DNA of 64,000 bases from Firm-04 sp045642925. Its GTDB lineage: Bacteria; Bacillota; Clostridia; Oscillospirales; Ruminococcaceae. The stretch covers positions 21,214-85,213 of the forward strand of contig JAZUJW010000065.1 of assembly GCA_045642925.1 (NCBI GenBank). Reading direction: 5' to 3'. Within the stretch, counting starts at the first letter, position 1. Each line of letters starts with the position of its first letter. Below the pieces are notes generated by a model. That model did not search any database. It was not told where the DNA came from and worked only from the letters and a program-made list of their open reading frames with translations. This document shows, piece by piece, positions 51,829 to 60,711 of this stretch. The translations under genes and the position numbers were made by a program.

Positions 51829-52498
51829 TTTTCGAACCGTTCATCCCATTGCATTTCCGTCCTTCATGCTGATTATTGTGCTGTGTTTGTTATTCGGGCT
51901 GTTTTTCTCACCGAATATGTGTGATTTCTTGTTAGCAGGTGCGCTGATCTATGTTCTGCCATTACAGTTCGGCAGTGCAGAAAATAGCCTGAAAAAACTG
52001 TACGGCATATTGCCTGTTTCAAAGAAAAGCCCTGCACGCGCACGCTTTTTGTATTTGTTCTTGGTGTGTGCCGCATTGGAATTGCTTGCGGTTGTATTCC
52101 GTGCTGTTTGCGATGCCTTGAAACTGTATCACCTGATCCCCAATGAAGATTCGTTCTGGGGTTCTGTAATGAATGCAGGTGCTTCGAATATCCAGTTTCG
52201 TTTTATGTTGTTGATTGGACTTTTTCTTGGCGTATGTCTGTTACTGGTCTATCTGGAAATGATGGGGCAGATTTTTGGCAGAGAAAAAATCGGCGTTGTG
52301 ATGATCTGTACGGTTATGGCTGCTGTATTTTGCATCTTTCTATATAAACGTTTTGGACTGCCGTTTGTGATGCCTCATGTACCGAATACCTTGGCGGCAA
52401 GAATAGGAATTGCTGTTCTTTTGAATCTTGCAATGCTGGGCGTGAGTGTTTTGTTCGGAGAAATCACCGCGGCCGTGACAGCAAAACGGGAACGATAA
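51797..52498 (+). CDS. ABC-2 type permease subunit
   Basis: The 233-residue protein has six hydrophobic segments and little polar sequence, as in ABC-2 exporter membrane subunits. It starts at ATG 51797, inside the end of the ATPase gene, with AAGGAGG seven bases upstream. A longer frame begins at 51710 but has no ribosome site. The order ATPase, permease, permease suggests a heterodimeric channel. The substrate is unknown. Confidence 0.78.
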   Translation: MNEIQKLIRFDFRTVHPIAFPSFMLIIVLCLLFGLFFSPNMCDFLLAGALIYVLPLQFGSAENSLKKLYGILPVSKKSPARARFLYLFLVCAALELLAVVFRAVCDALKLYHLIPNEDSFWGSVMNAGASNIQFRFMLLIGLFLGVCLLLVYLEMMGQIFGREKIGVVMICTVMAAVFCIFLYKRFGLPFVMPHVPNTLAARIGIAVLLNLAMLGVSVLFGEITAAVTAKRER

Positions 52499-52513
52499 CG
52501 GAGGTGAGAATCT

Positions 52514-53293
52514 ATGAAAAATCTATGGAATATTATGCGTGCAGACCATGTCATGCTGTCTGGCGGCAAGAAAACAATCAAAATTTTATATTTTTTGTTA
52601 TTCATCATTTCAATCGTTTTTGAATTAATACTTTCGCCGCTTGCCGGTTTCTATTTTAGTATGTGTTCGGGAATGGGACTTGTCAGTTTGCTGTACGGCA
52701 ATGAAGTCCGTTTCCATGGAGAGAAGCTGAACGCCATTCTGCCGATTTCCAGAAAAGAACTGGTGACGGCGAGATTTATTCGCGTTTTCGGACTGAATAG
52801 TATAGCTTGTCTGGCAAACTACCTGGTGTTGCTTTTGAGTATGAAACTGAAACTCTATGAAACACTGCTTGGTATGGACTTGATGAACATAATGGATAGC
52901 AGTATTATCTCCAATTCAACATCGTCATTCGGAGTGGTGAATATTTTATATTGGACCGGAACCGCTTTCTCAATCATATGTTGCTCCGGCGCATTCAGTT
53001 CTTTTTTCCGTAACAGCAAATCAGTCAGCACAGAACTGACGGCATCGAAAAACCAGAAAAAAGGAATCATTCGTGTCTTGGTTTTACTTGCCGTAATATT
53101 TGTTGTCTGGCTCGCAATCATAAAAGAATGGATTCCCGTTTCATGTTTGCAGTTTCTATTACAGATCATTTCCATGCTGATCAATGCGGCTGACGGCTGG
53201 CTGTGGTGTGCGGTCGCGTTGATGTATGCGGGAATTCGTGCTGCATACTGCTATGCTCGTACCATTCTTGAATACGAAGATAAGGAATTATAA
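52514..53293 (+). CDS. ABC-2 type permease subunit
   Basis: The 259-residue protein has six membrane segments and starts 15 bp after the first permease with a GGAGGTG site. Its opening MKNLWNIMRADHVMLSGGKKT and the segment VRFHGEKLNAILPISRKELV resemble the first permease (GSAENSLKKLYGILPVSKKS), which points to an old duplication. It is followed 14 bp later by a serine hydrolase gene. Confidence 0.78.
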   Translation: MKNLWNIMRADHVMLSGGKKTIKILYFLLFIISIVFELILSPLAGFYFSMCSGMGLVSLLYGNEVRFHGEKLNAILPISRKELVTARFIRVFGLNSIACLANYLVLLLSMKLKLYETLLGMDLMNIMDSSIISNSTSSFGVVNILYWTGTAFSIICCSGAFSSFFRNSKSVSTELTASKNQKKGIIRVLVLLAVIFVVWLAIIKEWIPVSCLQFLLQIISMLINAADGWLWCAVALMYAGIRAAYCYARTILEYEDKEL

Positions 53294-53307
53294 GGGAGGC
53301 GTTCGCA

Positions 53308-55152
53308 ATGAAAAAGACCATTCAGAAAGCAGCCGCAGCATTCTGTGCTGTGCTGATGTGTTACACCGCAGCATTCGTCCCTGTCCGTGCCGCAAAGGAT
53401 GCGTCAGCAACCGTATTGCCATCCGGTTTGAAAATAAATGGCTTCGGCGGACTGAACGAGAAAATCAATGAGATTTCTTCGGATGCGAAGAGTTATGCTT
53501 CCGCAGCAGTCGGCGTGTTTCAGGGGGATGAAATCCTCTATGAAGGCTATTTCGGTAATATCGACATCAAAAACAACATTCCTGCGGACGAAAATTCCGT
53601 CTATGACTGGGGCAGCATTTCCAAAACGCTGATTTGGGTGAGCGTGATGCAGCTTTGGGAAGCGGGAAAAATTGATTTGGAACAGGATGTGCGGACATAT
53701 TTGCCGGAGGGATTCTTTCAGCATCTTTCCTATGACGAACCCATCACGATGCTGAACCTGATGAACCATAATGCAGGTTGGCAGGAATCCGTAGAACCGA
53801 TGTTTGTACCTGCGGAGAAACTGCTGCCCCTGAAAGATGCCCTTCAAGCGTTTGAACCTGCACAGACCTATCCGCCGGGGGAGGTCATGGCATATTCCAA
53901 TTACGGCGCGGCAGTGGCAGGGTATGTGGTGGAATGCATCACGGGAGAGGATTATTGCTCGTATGTGCATACGCATATTTTTGAACCGCTTGGCATGGAA
54001 CATACAGCATTGAATCCCACACATACCGATAACGAATGGGTATGCAATGCGTTGGCAAAGCGCAGAAGCTACAAGAAGAATGCTTTTGATCTGCTTGACC
54101 TTGGCGACGATCTGGGATATATTCCACTGTATCCCGCAGGTTCGGCAGTCGGAACGCTTACCGATTTGATGACCTATGCACAGGCATTGGTCAATGACGA
54201 CGCACCGCTGTTTCAGCATCCCGAAACGCATAAAGAACTGTTCGCGGCAACAGAATACTACGGCAATTCGGAGATTCCGCTTTGTGCGCACGGCTTCTGG
54301 ACGAATGAATACGCAGTGACTGCATATGGTCATAATGGTTCGACAAATGCAGGCGTGGCAGATATGGAATTTGACAGAGCCTCCAAAACAGGCGTGGTCA
54401 TTATGCAAAATGAGCAAGGAAACAACGCATTCATGTCAAATATACCGTCTTGGGTGTTCGGAACATTGCGGAAAGAGCGATTCGGCGGTGAAACAGCTGA
54501 ACCTGCCCAATTGGGGAAATACTATCTGGGGCTTCGTTCGACCTATCAGGGTATTATGAAGGCGTGTTCTATTTTTTCTATCTTGAATCTTGGAGAGGCC
54601 GATGCTGTTGAAAAAATCGGCGACGGTGTATTTCAAGTGGTCGTCGGTACAGGCGAATCAGAAAGTGCTATGCTGATTGGAGAAAAGCCCAACGGATACT
54701 TGCAGATGATGAGTATGGAGTTGAAGCCGGAACCTCATTTCCTTTGCGAGCTGGTTTTGTTTGCCGCGTATATACTTGCGGCGGTGGCATCCGTGCGGAT
54801 GCTTCTCTATCAGTTGCAGCTTCGAAAACATGGAAAAACAAAAGAATTCCGCGATATTCCCATCGTTGCAGCAAGCAGTGCTGCATCTGTTATTTCTGTG
54901 CTGACGATTTTGACAGCAATTGCGTTGAGAGAGGAGAATTATGGCATTTCGGCGAATGGATGTATAGTAGTTGGCGTAACGGAAATTGTATGCGGATGTA
55001 TTTGTGCGGCGGCTTTGCTGACAGCAGTGATTTCTCTTTGCACCAAGAAAGAAAAAGGACGAATGATACGCAATATTCTGAGCATCGCAAGCAATGGCAT
55101 CACGGTTGCAGGAATTGTGTTCTTTGAGATGTATCATTTCTGGAATATTTAA
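53308..55152 (+). CDS. Secreted/membrane beta-lactamase-fold serine hydrolase with C-terminal helices
   Basis: The 614-residue protein has a signal peptide (1-28) and a class C beta-lactamase/D-Ala-peptidase-like domain (about 50-390). The nucleophile motif is Ser103-Ile-Ser-Lys106, the second motif Tyr196-Ser-Asn198, and the third motif appears as GHNGST near residue 346. After about 480 come four membrane helices. Proteins of this layout cut D-amino-acid peptides or esters outside the cell. It is the last gene of the GntR-ABC operon, so it may protect against a peptide or wall-active compound, or process one. GGGAGG precedes the ATG. Confidence 0.88.
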   Translation: MKKTIQKAAAAFCAVLMCYTAAFVPVRAAKDASATVLPSGLKINGFGGLNEKINEISSDAKSYASAAVGVFQGDEILYEGYFGNIDIKNNIPADENSVYDWGSISKTLIWVSVMQLWEAGKIDLEQDVRTYLPEGFFQHLSYDEPITMLNLMNHNAGWQESVEPMFVPAEKLLPLKDALQAFEPAQTYPPGEVMAYSNYGAAVAGYVVECITGEDYCSYVHTHIFEPLGMEHTALNPTHTDNEWVCNALAKRRSYKKNAFDLLDLGDDLGYIPLYPAGSAVGTLTDLMTYAQALVNDDAPLFQHPETHKELFAATEYYGNSEIPLCAHGFWTNEYAVTAYGHNGSTNAGVADMEFDRASKTGVVIMQNEQGNNAFMSNIPSWVFGTLRKERFGGETAEPAQLGKYYLGLRSTYQGIMKACSIFSILNLGEADAVEKIGDGVFQVVVGTGESESAMLIGEKPNGYLQMMSMELKPEPHFLCELVLFAAYILAAVASVRMLLYQLQLRKHGKTKEFRDIPIVAASSAASVISVLTILTAIALREENYGISANGCIVVGVTEIVCGCICAAALLTAVISLCTKKEKGRMIRNILSIASNGITVAGIVFFEMYHFWNI

Positions 55153-55193
55153 GGCAAACAGTTGCACCAATAGATGACAACCTTATGTCTTTT

Positions 55194-57203
55194 TCATGCA
55201 GTAATCCTGAACTTGCTACCCGTCTCACCGAGAAATACCACCTTGCCGCCCTTCGGCATGGGGAGCACATTGCCTGCGTCCTTCACGTGTGAGGTGTATA
55301 TCAGTTCATCGAATTTGTTGAACACGATGACTGCGCTGTTTTCAGGTCTTGTCACAGTCAGCGGAGTATTGGCAATGCTGTCGGAAATGCTGTACCACGC
55401 AGCGTTTCCGGTTATTTCAACGGACTTGACCGATGTATCTAATTCGGGGATGTCATCCGCAAAAATATATTCCGTGCCAAATGTCGTTTTTATCGTCTGC
55501 CTGCCGTTTTCATCGCTGCTAAGCGTAATATCCATAAGATCTCTGCTTGATGATGACGGGATATGATTCGGCGAGACAAGGTGCTTGCTGTCGGTTATTT
55601 TCATCAGGAAATCCAAACCTTTGCTCGTAACGAAAACATAACCCTGCAAATCCTTGACAACGCGGAGCTGGGCGATCGCATTACCTTCGTAATTATCTGA
55701 TGAATATTTATCACTTACAAGAAGGAACTTTTTCCCGTCTAGTGCATGAAAGCTGTTCAAAGCGCCATCGTCGGCAGCGTTTTCCGCAATCATCTGTCCC
55801 GCATAGGTCTTGACATGATATGTGCCAAGTCCGGGAAAGAACAGTCCGCCCGATATTTTCATAAACGTTCCGTCGGCATTTTTCTCAAAGGACAAACGGC
55901 TGCCGCCTCCTGCGGCAAGTCGCTTGTCAAAGCTGCTCGCCTCAACTTCGTAGGCAAGCTCAGCAAAATCACCGTCTGCGGTATAGATATAGTCGGTATA
56001 TGTGGTCTTGCGCGAGGTGATTTTTTCCATGTGGAGATATCTGTTATCGGGAAATGTCACCCTGCAAAGCGTATCGCCCTCGCCCATGATATTCAAGATA
56101 TACCAGCCCTCATAAGCCTTGTATGTATTGGGAATATCCTCAACGATCGTGCATTCGGGCAATTCTTCTTCTGTGATGCTGATACCCTTTTCCTGCAAAA
56201 CAACGTCCATGAGTACCTGCGCCACAAGTTCGTTTTGAGTGCTGCCGCCGCCGTTGGAAAGCACAGCCACGCTGATATGTTCATCGGGCGCAGTCAGCAG
56301 AAAGGCGTGATCCATCGTTACATCGCCGCCCTTGCCGACTACCTTAACACCGTTCTGCTTATAGCGGAGCATTTCGGTTTCGTCCCAGCCAAGACCGTTG
56401 TCATCGCAGTATTCGTTCGCGTTCCAGCGGGTCGCCATTGCGTTTTTGGCATTGTCGGAAATCAGCGTATCATCGCCCGTGAAGAAACTTGCCCCGAATT
56501 TTGCCGTATCGGAAGCTGTTGCGTAGATACCGCCCTCACCGATTGTCACACAATAGCTTGTATCAAGCGGCAGTCCACTTGCCGAGAAGGACGGAACAAG
56601 TTTTTCATTGCGGTACATATCTATCGGCGTTCCCGTATCGGTAACACCTATCTTGTCGGAGATGTTCTCCCTCACATAGTCGGTGTAGCTCATGCCTGTT
56701 ACGTTCTCGACTATAAGCTCCAGCAGATTAAAACCGTCATTGCAGTATGCCGCATATTTTCCAGGGTCGGCTTTAAGCCGCTGGGAAGCAAGGTTTTCAA
56801 GCATATGATCGTGAGTATAGGTGTCATTGTCATCATACAGATTGCTGTTTATTGTTGTTGAACCCATTATACCCGAAGTGTGATCCATGAGCATCCGCAC
56901 TGTGATATCTTTATAGCGCTCATCAGCCATTTTGAAGTTCGGGATATATTCGGTGATCGGCGTATCAAGCCCGACCAGTCCCTTATCCACAAGCTGCATG
57001 ACTGCCACAGTGGAGTATATCTTGCTCACCGAACCAACGCAGTAGATATATTCGCCGTCGCTGATGTGATTTTCCGCAGATACAGCCTTTGACACTGTGT
57101 CTGCTTTTTCTGTTTCTGCTGATGTATCTGCCTTGACACTGCCGCAGCCCGTCAGGATGTTCAGTGCCGCCAATGCAGCGGCGATTGCTTTGATGTGTTT
57201 CAT
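55194..57203 (-). CDS. Beta-lactamase-fold serine hydrolase lipoprotein with shortened N-terminus
   Basis: The 669-residue protein has a lipobox (LTGC, Cys20). The nucleophile motif is Ser58-Val-Ser-Lys61 in VGSVSKIYSTVAVMQL, the second motif is AAYCNDGFN (Tyr-Cys-Asn), and a glycine-rich GKGGDVTMDH replaces the third. Only about 37 residues lie between the lipidated Cys and the nucleophile motif, against about 75 in the sister protein at 53308. The first beta-strand unit of the fold is therefore missing or much altered. The last 330 residues are beta-rich and unassigned. It is 12 bp behind the FtsX-like permease in the operon read from the minus strand. Confidence 0.85.
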   Translation of the reverse strand: MKHIKAIAAALAALNILTGCGSVKADTSAETEKADTVSKAVSAENHISDGEYIYCVGSVSKIYSTVAVMQLVDKGLVGLDTPITEYIPNFKMADERYKDITVRMLMDHTSGIMGSTTINSNLYDDNDTYTHDHMLENLASQRLKADPGKYAAYCNDGFNLLELIVENVTGMSYTDYVRENISDKIGVTDTGTPIDMYRNEKLVPSFSASGLPLDTSYCVTIGEGGIYATASDTAKFGASFFTGDDTLISDNAKNAMATRWNANEYCDDNGLGWDETEMLRYKQNGVKVVGKGGDVTMDHAFLLTAPDEHISVAVLSNGGGSTQNELVAQVLMDVVLQEKGISITEEELPECTIVEDIPNTYKAYEGWYILNIMGEGDTLCRVTFPDNRYLHMEKITSRKTTYTDYIYTADGDFAELAYEVEASSFDKRLAAGGGSRLSFEKNADGTFMKISGGLFFPGLGTYHVKTYAGQMIAENAADDGALNSFHALDGKKFLLVSDKYSSDNYEGNAIAQLRVVKDLQGYVFVTSKGLDFLMKITDSKHLVSPNHIPSSSSRDLMDITLSSDENGRQTIKTTFGTEYIFADDIPELDTSVKSVEITGNAAWYSISDSIANTPLTVTRPENSAVIVFNKFDELIYTSHVKDAGNVLPMPKGGKVVFLGETGSKFRITA

Positions 57204-57215
57204 GGTTTCCCTCCG

Positions 57216-59738
57216 TTATTCTGTCATAAGCTCCGTTACCGATATCGCCTTGATCTTTCCTGCGCTGATGTAAGTGACAGCATAGCAGAAAATGACCAGT
57301 ATCACATCTGCTATGATAGTCAGCGGTATGTTCAGCTTGCCAACAACACTGAACGCCATGAGCCAGAAACCACTGTAAGCGTATTTCGCAGCAAACGAAG
57401 CCAGTATCACCGAAACGATCGTGACAGGCAGCGTTTTCAGTGCGATCTGCTTCATCAGGTCTTTCGAGGTGTAGCCCATTCCCTTCATGATGCCGAGCTT
57501 TCTGCGCTGACGTTTCACATTCGATGCAGCGATGATCCCAAGTATCACAGCGACTACCGCAGAAAGCACGATCATCGCTACGACAGAACCGTATTTCGCT
57601 ACCGTGGCAACGGCGCTCAACTCCTGTTCCGCCATCGTCATGAGCGAGGTAACGTCTTGGATGAGAAAGTGTCTGCTGTTTCCTGTGATGACCTGTCCGT
57701 CAATCACTACTGCATAATCAATGTTCGTGACCCCGTACTGAGCGGTGAGAAGTGCCAGCTTTTCATCGGCTGCCGCCCGTATGCGTTCTGCAAGAGCGTC
57801 ATCTGCGTTTGCCGCGCTTACGCTGTTCTTTGCGCAGCTGCCATACTTTTCATTCAAGCTTTCCTCAAACTGCTCCATTGTCACGCCGTCTTTGAGATAC
57901 ACTGAAACAACATTCGGGCAGTCGTTCGGGCAGACACGGCGGTAGCCATCGGTGGTCATATACAGCATCGTTCCGTTGTTCATTATGGCGCTTGCCATTC
58001 CCGTAACGATAAACTTCGTTTCAGTGCCGTTCTCCTTGATAATGATACTGTCACCGATATCCACGCCGTCATACTGCTTTCTTGCAACGGTGGTCATGAT
58101 CTCGTTATCATGCTCTGGGAATCTGCCGTCTACAAGCATTATATTCTCGGCATCGTTATAATCGTCGTAGACAACAGTATAACCGGGCCACTGTGAATCC
58201 TTTACAGAAAGGGTTTTATGCCGATATTTCACCAGTGTCTTTCTAACCTCCGGCATTTCGGCGATCTCCTCCCTTATAGAATAAGGATCAATGCCGTTTA
58301 ACAGCTCAACGTCTGTAACAATATCATATGAACACATTGATATAAGCCCGTTGATGCCATCCTTGAAGAAATCCGCAGTAGTCACGCAGAAAAGGATCGC
58401 GGTGCCTGCCGCAATCATGCAGACAGCCGTTCCGACAGCAGACTTGATATCGCCGAAAAAGCCCTTTATCGCAAGTGCGATATTGATATTGCACTTGGAG
58501 TTTTCAAGCGGAAGGATGTTCTTGCCAAAATGATGTGTGCGTATGCCCTTTCTGAATGCTATAACAGGTGGATATTTCCTGACTTTAGCCGCCTTTAGCA
58601 GCGCAAAAGCAGTCACAAGCACCACTACGGTAAAGCCTGCAATCACTATCAATCCTGCCTCAGTTTTGACGGTCACAGGTCTGCCGATCATGTTCTGTAT
58701 GCCAATGTTCATCAGAGGACTTACAAGAACAGCCCCGACAGCGCCCAATACAGCACCGATACCTACCGTTATCACATATTCATACACATAGGAAAGAGAT
58801 ATTTCTCGTGACCTGTAGCCCAGTGCTTCCAGTACGCCGATCTGCTGCATCTGATCTTCAATGTCGTTGGTGATGCGGTTCATGATCATAAGAACCGCTG
58901 AAAGCATAGTGATACCCGAGAAAAACGCCAGAAAATACATGAACATATTGATAAAAGACAGGGAATTGGACTTTTCAAGCTCTATGTTATTGAGATGATA
59001 TCCGTCGATATCTGCAAGACTGTCACCGCTTAATTCTTCGCATTTTCTGATATGATCATCGCTTCTATATTCTGTATTTTTGGAATCAAACCAAAGAGCG
59101 GTGAATACCCAGCCTGTTCGGTTATCGGCACTCAGCTTGAAAAGCTCATAATCCTGATCGGAGATCACCATCTTAAAACTATAGCCAGAATCGTTATACA
59201 AACCTGTCTTGTAAAATCCTGCTATCGTGAACGGATATTCTCTTCCGTTTTTACAAACAGTCAGCGTATCTCCGGGCTTGTTCCCTTCTCTGATGCTGAA
59301 ATACATCGGCAGCCATATCGGGTGTTCCAGCTTTTCAATTTCATCATCGGGAAGCTGATCAGTCTTTATAAAATCCTCGATTTTCCGTTCAGTCTTTTCG
59401 GTAACGAAAATAGAAGAATAGGAACGTTCTTCGCCGCTGCCTGTCTTAAAATCGAGCGTGAAGAATGTTAAACATTCCGTGTCTGTTATGTCAGTGATGC
59501 CGTAGTCGTTCTCAAGGATATCCCTGTATCCGTCATGGTATTTGTCTTTCCCGATCGTGACACAGGTGTCATGAGAACCCGCCTGCGCGAAGCTGTCCTC
59601 ATACGCCTTTTTCGCCTTTGAGATATTTGCCATGAAAACGGCAAGCATCAGTGTAGTGATCATCGTGAGAAAGGCAATGGCAACAGCTTCCTTTTTGTCC
59701 TTTTTCAGCTTAAAAAGCGATAATCGAAGTATTTTCAT
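57216..59738 (-). CDS. FtsX/MacB-like ABC transporter permease
   Basis: The 840-residue protein has the ten-helix layout of BceB/LolC-type permeases. There is one N-terminal helix, an outer domain (about 45-240), three helices (about 265-385), a middle helix near 440, a second outer domain (about 470-690) and three final helices. FtsX-like text appears twice (EDQMQQIGVLEALGYRSREI, then RRKLGIMKGMGYTSKDLM), so the two halves are duplicated. With the ATPase at 59750 it would form an exporter or a mechanotransmission complex acting on a lipid, peptide or wall target. Codons use GAG and AAG more than the genes on its left. Confidence 0.9.
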   Translation of the reverse strand: MKILRLSLFKLKKDKKEAVAIAFLTMITTLMLAVFMANISKAKKAYEDSFAQAGSHDTCVTIGKDKYHDGYRDILENDYGITDITDTECLTFFTLDFKTGSGEERSYSSIFVTEKTERKIEDFIKTDQLPDDEIEKLEHPIWLPMYFSIREGNKPGDTLTVCKNGREYPFTIAGFYKTGLYNDSGYSFKMVISDQDYELFKLSADNRTGWVFTALWFDSKNTEYRSDDHIRKCEELSGDSLADIDGYHLNNIELEKSNSLSFINMFMYFLAFFSGITMLSAVLMIMNRITNDIEDQMQQIGVLEALGYRSREISLSYVYEYVITVGIGAVLGAVGAVLVSPLMNIGIQNMIGRPVTVKTEAGLIVIAGFTVVVLVTAFALLKAAKVRKYPPVIAFRKGIRTHHFGKNILPLENSKCNINIALAIKGFFGDIKSAVGTAVCMIAAGTAILFCVTTADFFKDGINGLISMCSYDIVTDVELLNGIDPYSIREEIAEMPEVRKTLVKYRHKTLSVKDSQWPGYTVVYDDYNDAENIMLVDGRFPEHDNEIMTTVARKQYDGVDIGDSIIIKENGTETKFIVTGMASAIMNNGTMLYMTTDGYRRVCPNDCPNVVSVYLKDGVTMEQFEESLNEKYGSCAKNSVSAANADDALAERIRAAADEKLALLTAQYGVTNIDYAVVIDGQVITGNSRHFLIQDVTSLMTMAEQELSAVATVAKYGSVVAMIVLSAVVAVILGIIAASNVKRQRRKLGIMKGMGYTSKDLMKQIALKTLPVTIVSVILASFAAKYAYSGFWLMAFSVVGKLNIPLTIIADVILVIFCYAVTYISAGKIKAISVTELMTE

Positions 59739-59749
59739 ATTCGTACTCC

Positions 59750-60511
59750 TTACCAGCCCATTTTCTCAAGAAAATCCGTCAGTCCGGCGCGGCGTTCCTT
59801 GACATCGTCCGCACCGTATGGCGGCATATGGTAGTCCCCCACAACGCCGCCGTCGCGCAAATACAGCACTCTCGTTCCTCTGAGAGCCGTTTTCAGATCA
59901 TGCGTGACCATGACGATACTTTGCCCGTTTTTATGGATCTCCGTGAAGATGTCCAGCACATCACGGGAAGATGCAGAGTTCAGCGCACCTGTAGGCTCGT
60001 CAGCAAAAAGTATCTTCGGGGCATTGATGATAGCCCGAACTATGCCAACACGCTGCGCCTCGCCGCCGGAAAGCTGATTCGGAAACTTTTTCCGGTCTGC
60101 CTCATTCAGCCCGACTTTTTTAAGGAGTTGCTTTGCCTTGTTTACAAGTTCAGGTGAATGCTTCTGCACGATCAGCGCCCCTGTCAGCACATTGTCCAGG
60201 ACATTCTGGTCGTCAAGCAGGTACACGCTCTGAAAGACAAATCCGCAGTTGCTTCGCCGAAACAGTGCAAGCTGATCGTTGGAGTAGTCCTGTATCTGCG
60301 TATCACCGAAATAAACTTTACCGAGTGTAGGCTTATCCATCCCTGAAAGCGCATAGAGCAAAGTGGATTTGCCTGAACCGGACGAACCCATAATGACCGT
60401 GAAGTCGCCCTCGTGAATGTCAAGGTCAAGATTTTTGATAACGTGCTGCTGTGTGCCGCCGTTTGAAAATGATTTGCAGAGCTTTTCTGTTCTTAAAATA
60501 GAAGAAGCCAT
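59750..60511 (-). CDS. ABC transporter ATP-binding protein (LolD/MacB/BceA-like)
   Basis: The protein has 253 residues from ATG 60511, with AAAGGA nine bases before it. Walker A is VIMGSSGSGKSTLLYAL, signature LSGGEAQRVGIVRAI, Walker B KILFADEPTGALNS, with the H-loop MVTHDL. Length and the GMDKPTLGKVYFG region match the ATPase partner of FtsX-like permeases. Its upstream region contains a 91-bp copy of the TTAA-ended repeat, which becomes part of the mRNA leader. Confidence 0.93.
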   Translation of the reverse strand: MASSILRTEKLCKSFSNGGTQQHVIKNLDLDIHEGDFTVIMGSSGSGKSTLLYALSGMDKPTLGKVYFGDTQIQDYSNDQLALFRRSNCGFVFQSVYLLDDQNVLDNVLTGALIVQKHSPELVNKAKQLLKKVGLNEADRKKFPNQLSGGEAQRVGIVRAIINAPKILFADEPTGALNSASSRDVLDIFTEIHKNGQSIVMVTHDLKTALRGTRVLYLRDGGVVGDYHMPPYGADDVKERRAGLTDFLEKMGW

Positions 60512-60534
60512 ATATAACATCCTTTCTGGCAGTC

Positions 60535-60625
60535 TTAAGGCAACACCGCACAAAGCACGCCTAACGGCTTGGCGGCACATCTGCTTGCGTAGCTGTACCA
60601 CCAGCTCTGTGCGGTATTGCCTTAA
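60535..60625 (+). mobile_element. 91-bp short form of the TTAA-ended palindromic element
   Basis: It has both inverted ends, with two mismatches, and both flanking arms of the copy at 9547. It lacks exactly the inner 89-bp palindrome. It lies between the histidine kinase gene and the ABC operon, in the predicted 5' leader of the latter. Confidence 0.88.
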
Positions 60626-60641
60626 CTGCTGTTCTAAGGAT

Positions 60642-60704
60642 ATTATACATGACTTCAGGAAATTCTTCCATAAATCTTTCTTGTATAATTCTTATATTTT
60701 TCTT
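60642..60704 (-). promoter_or_regulatory. Candidate ABC-operon promoter with phased AAGAA repeats
   Basis: On the minus strand TATAAT lies at 60647-60642 with a poor -35 (TGGAAG). Upstream, AAGAA occurs at 60704, 60693, 60682 and 60667, spaced 11, 11 and 15 bp. Helix-phased direct repeats next to a weak -35 are what an OmpR-type activator would use; the regulator is encoded just upstream. Confidence 0.45.
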
Positions 60705-60711
60705 AAATGGG

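Noticed and set aside
55746..56861. 371-codon plus-strand frame opposite the serine hydrolase
   Set aside because: The minus strand has lipobox and SxxK motif; this frame is an antisense shadow.
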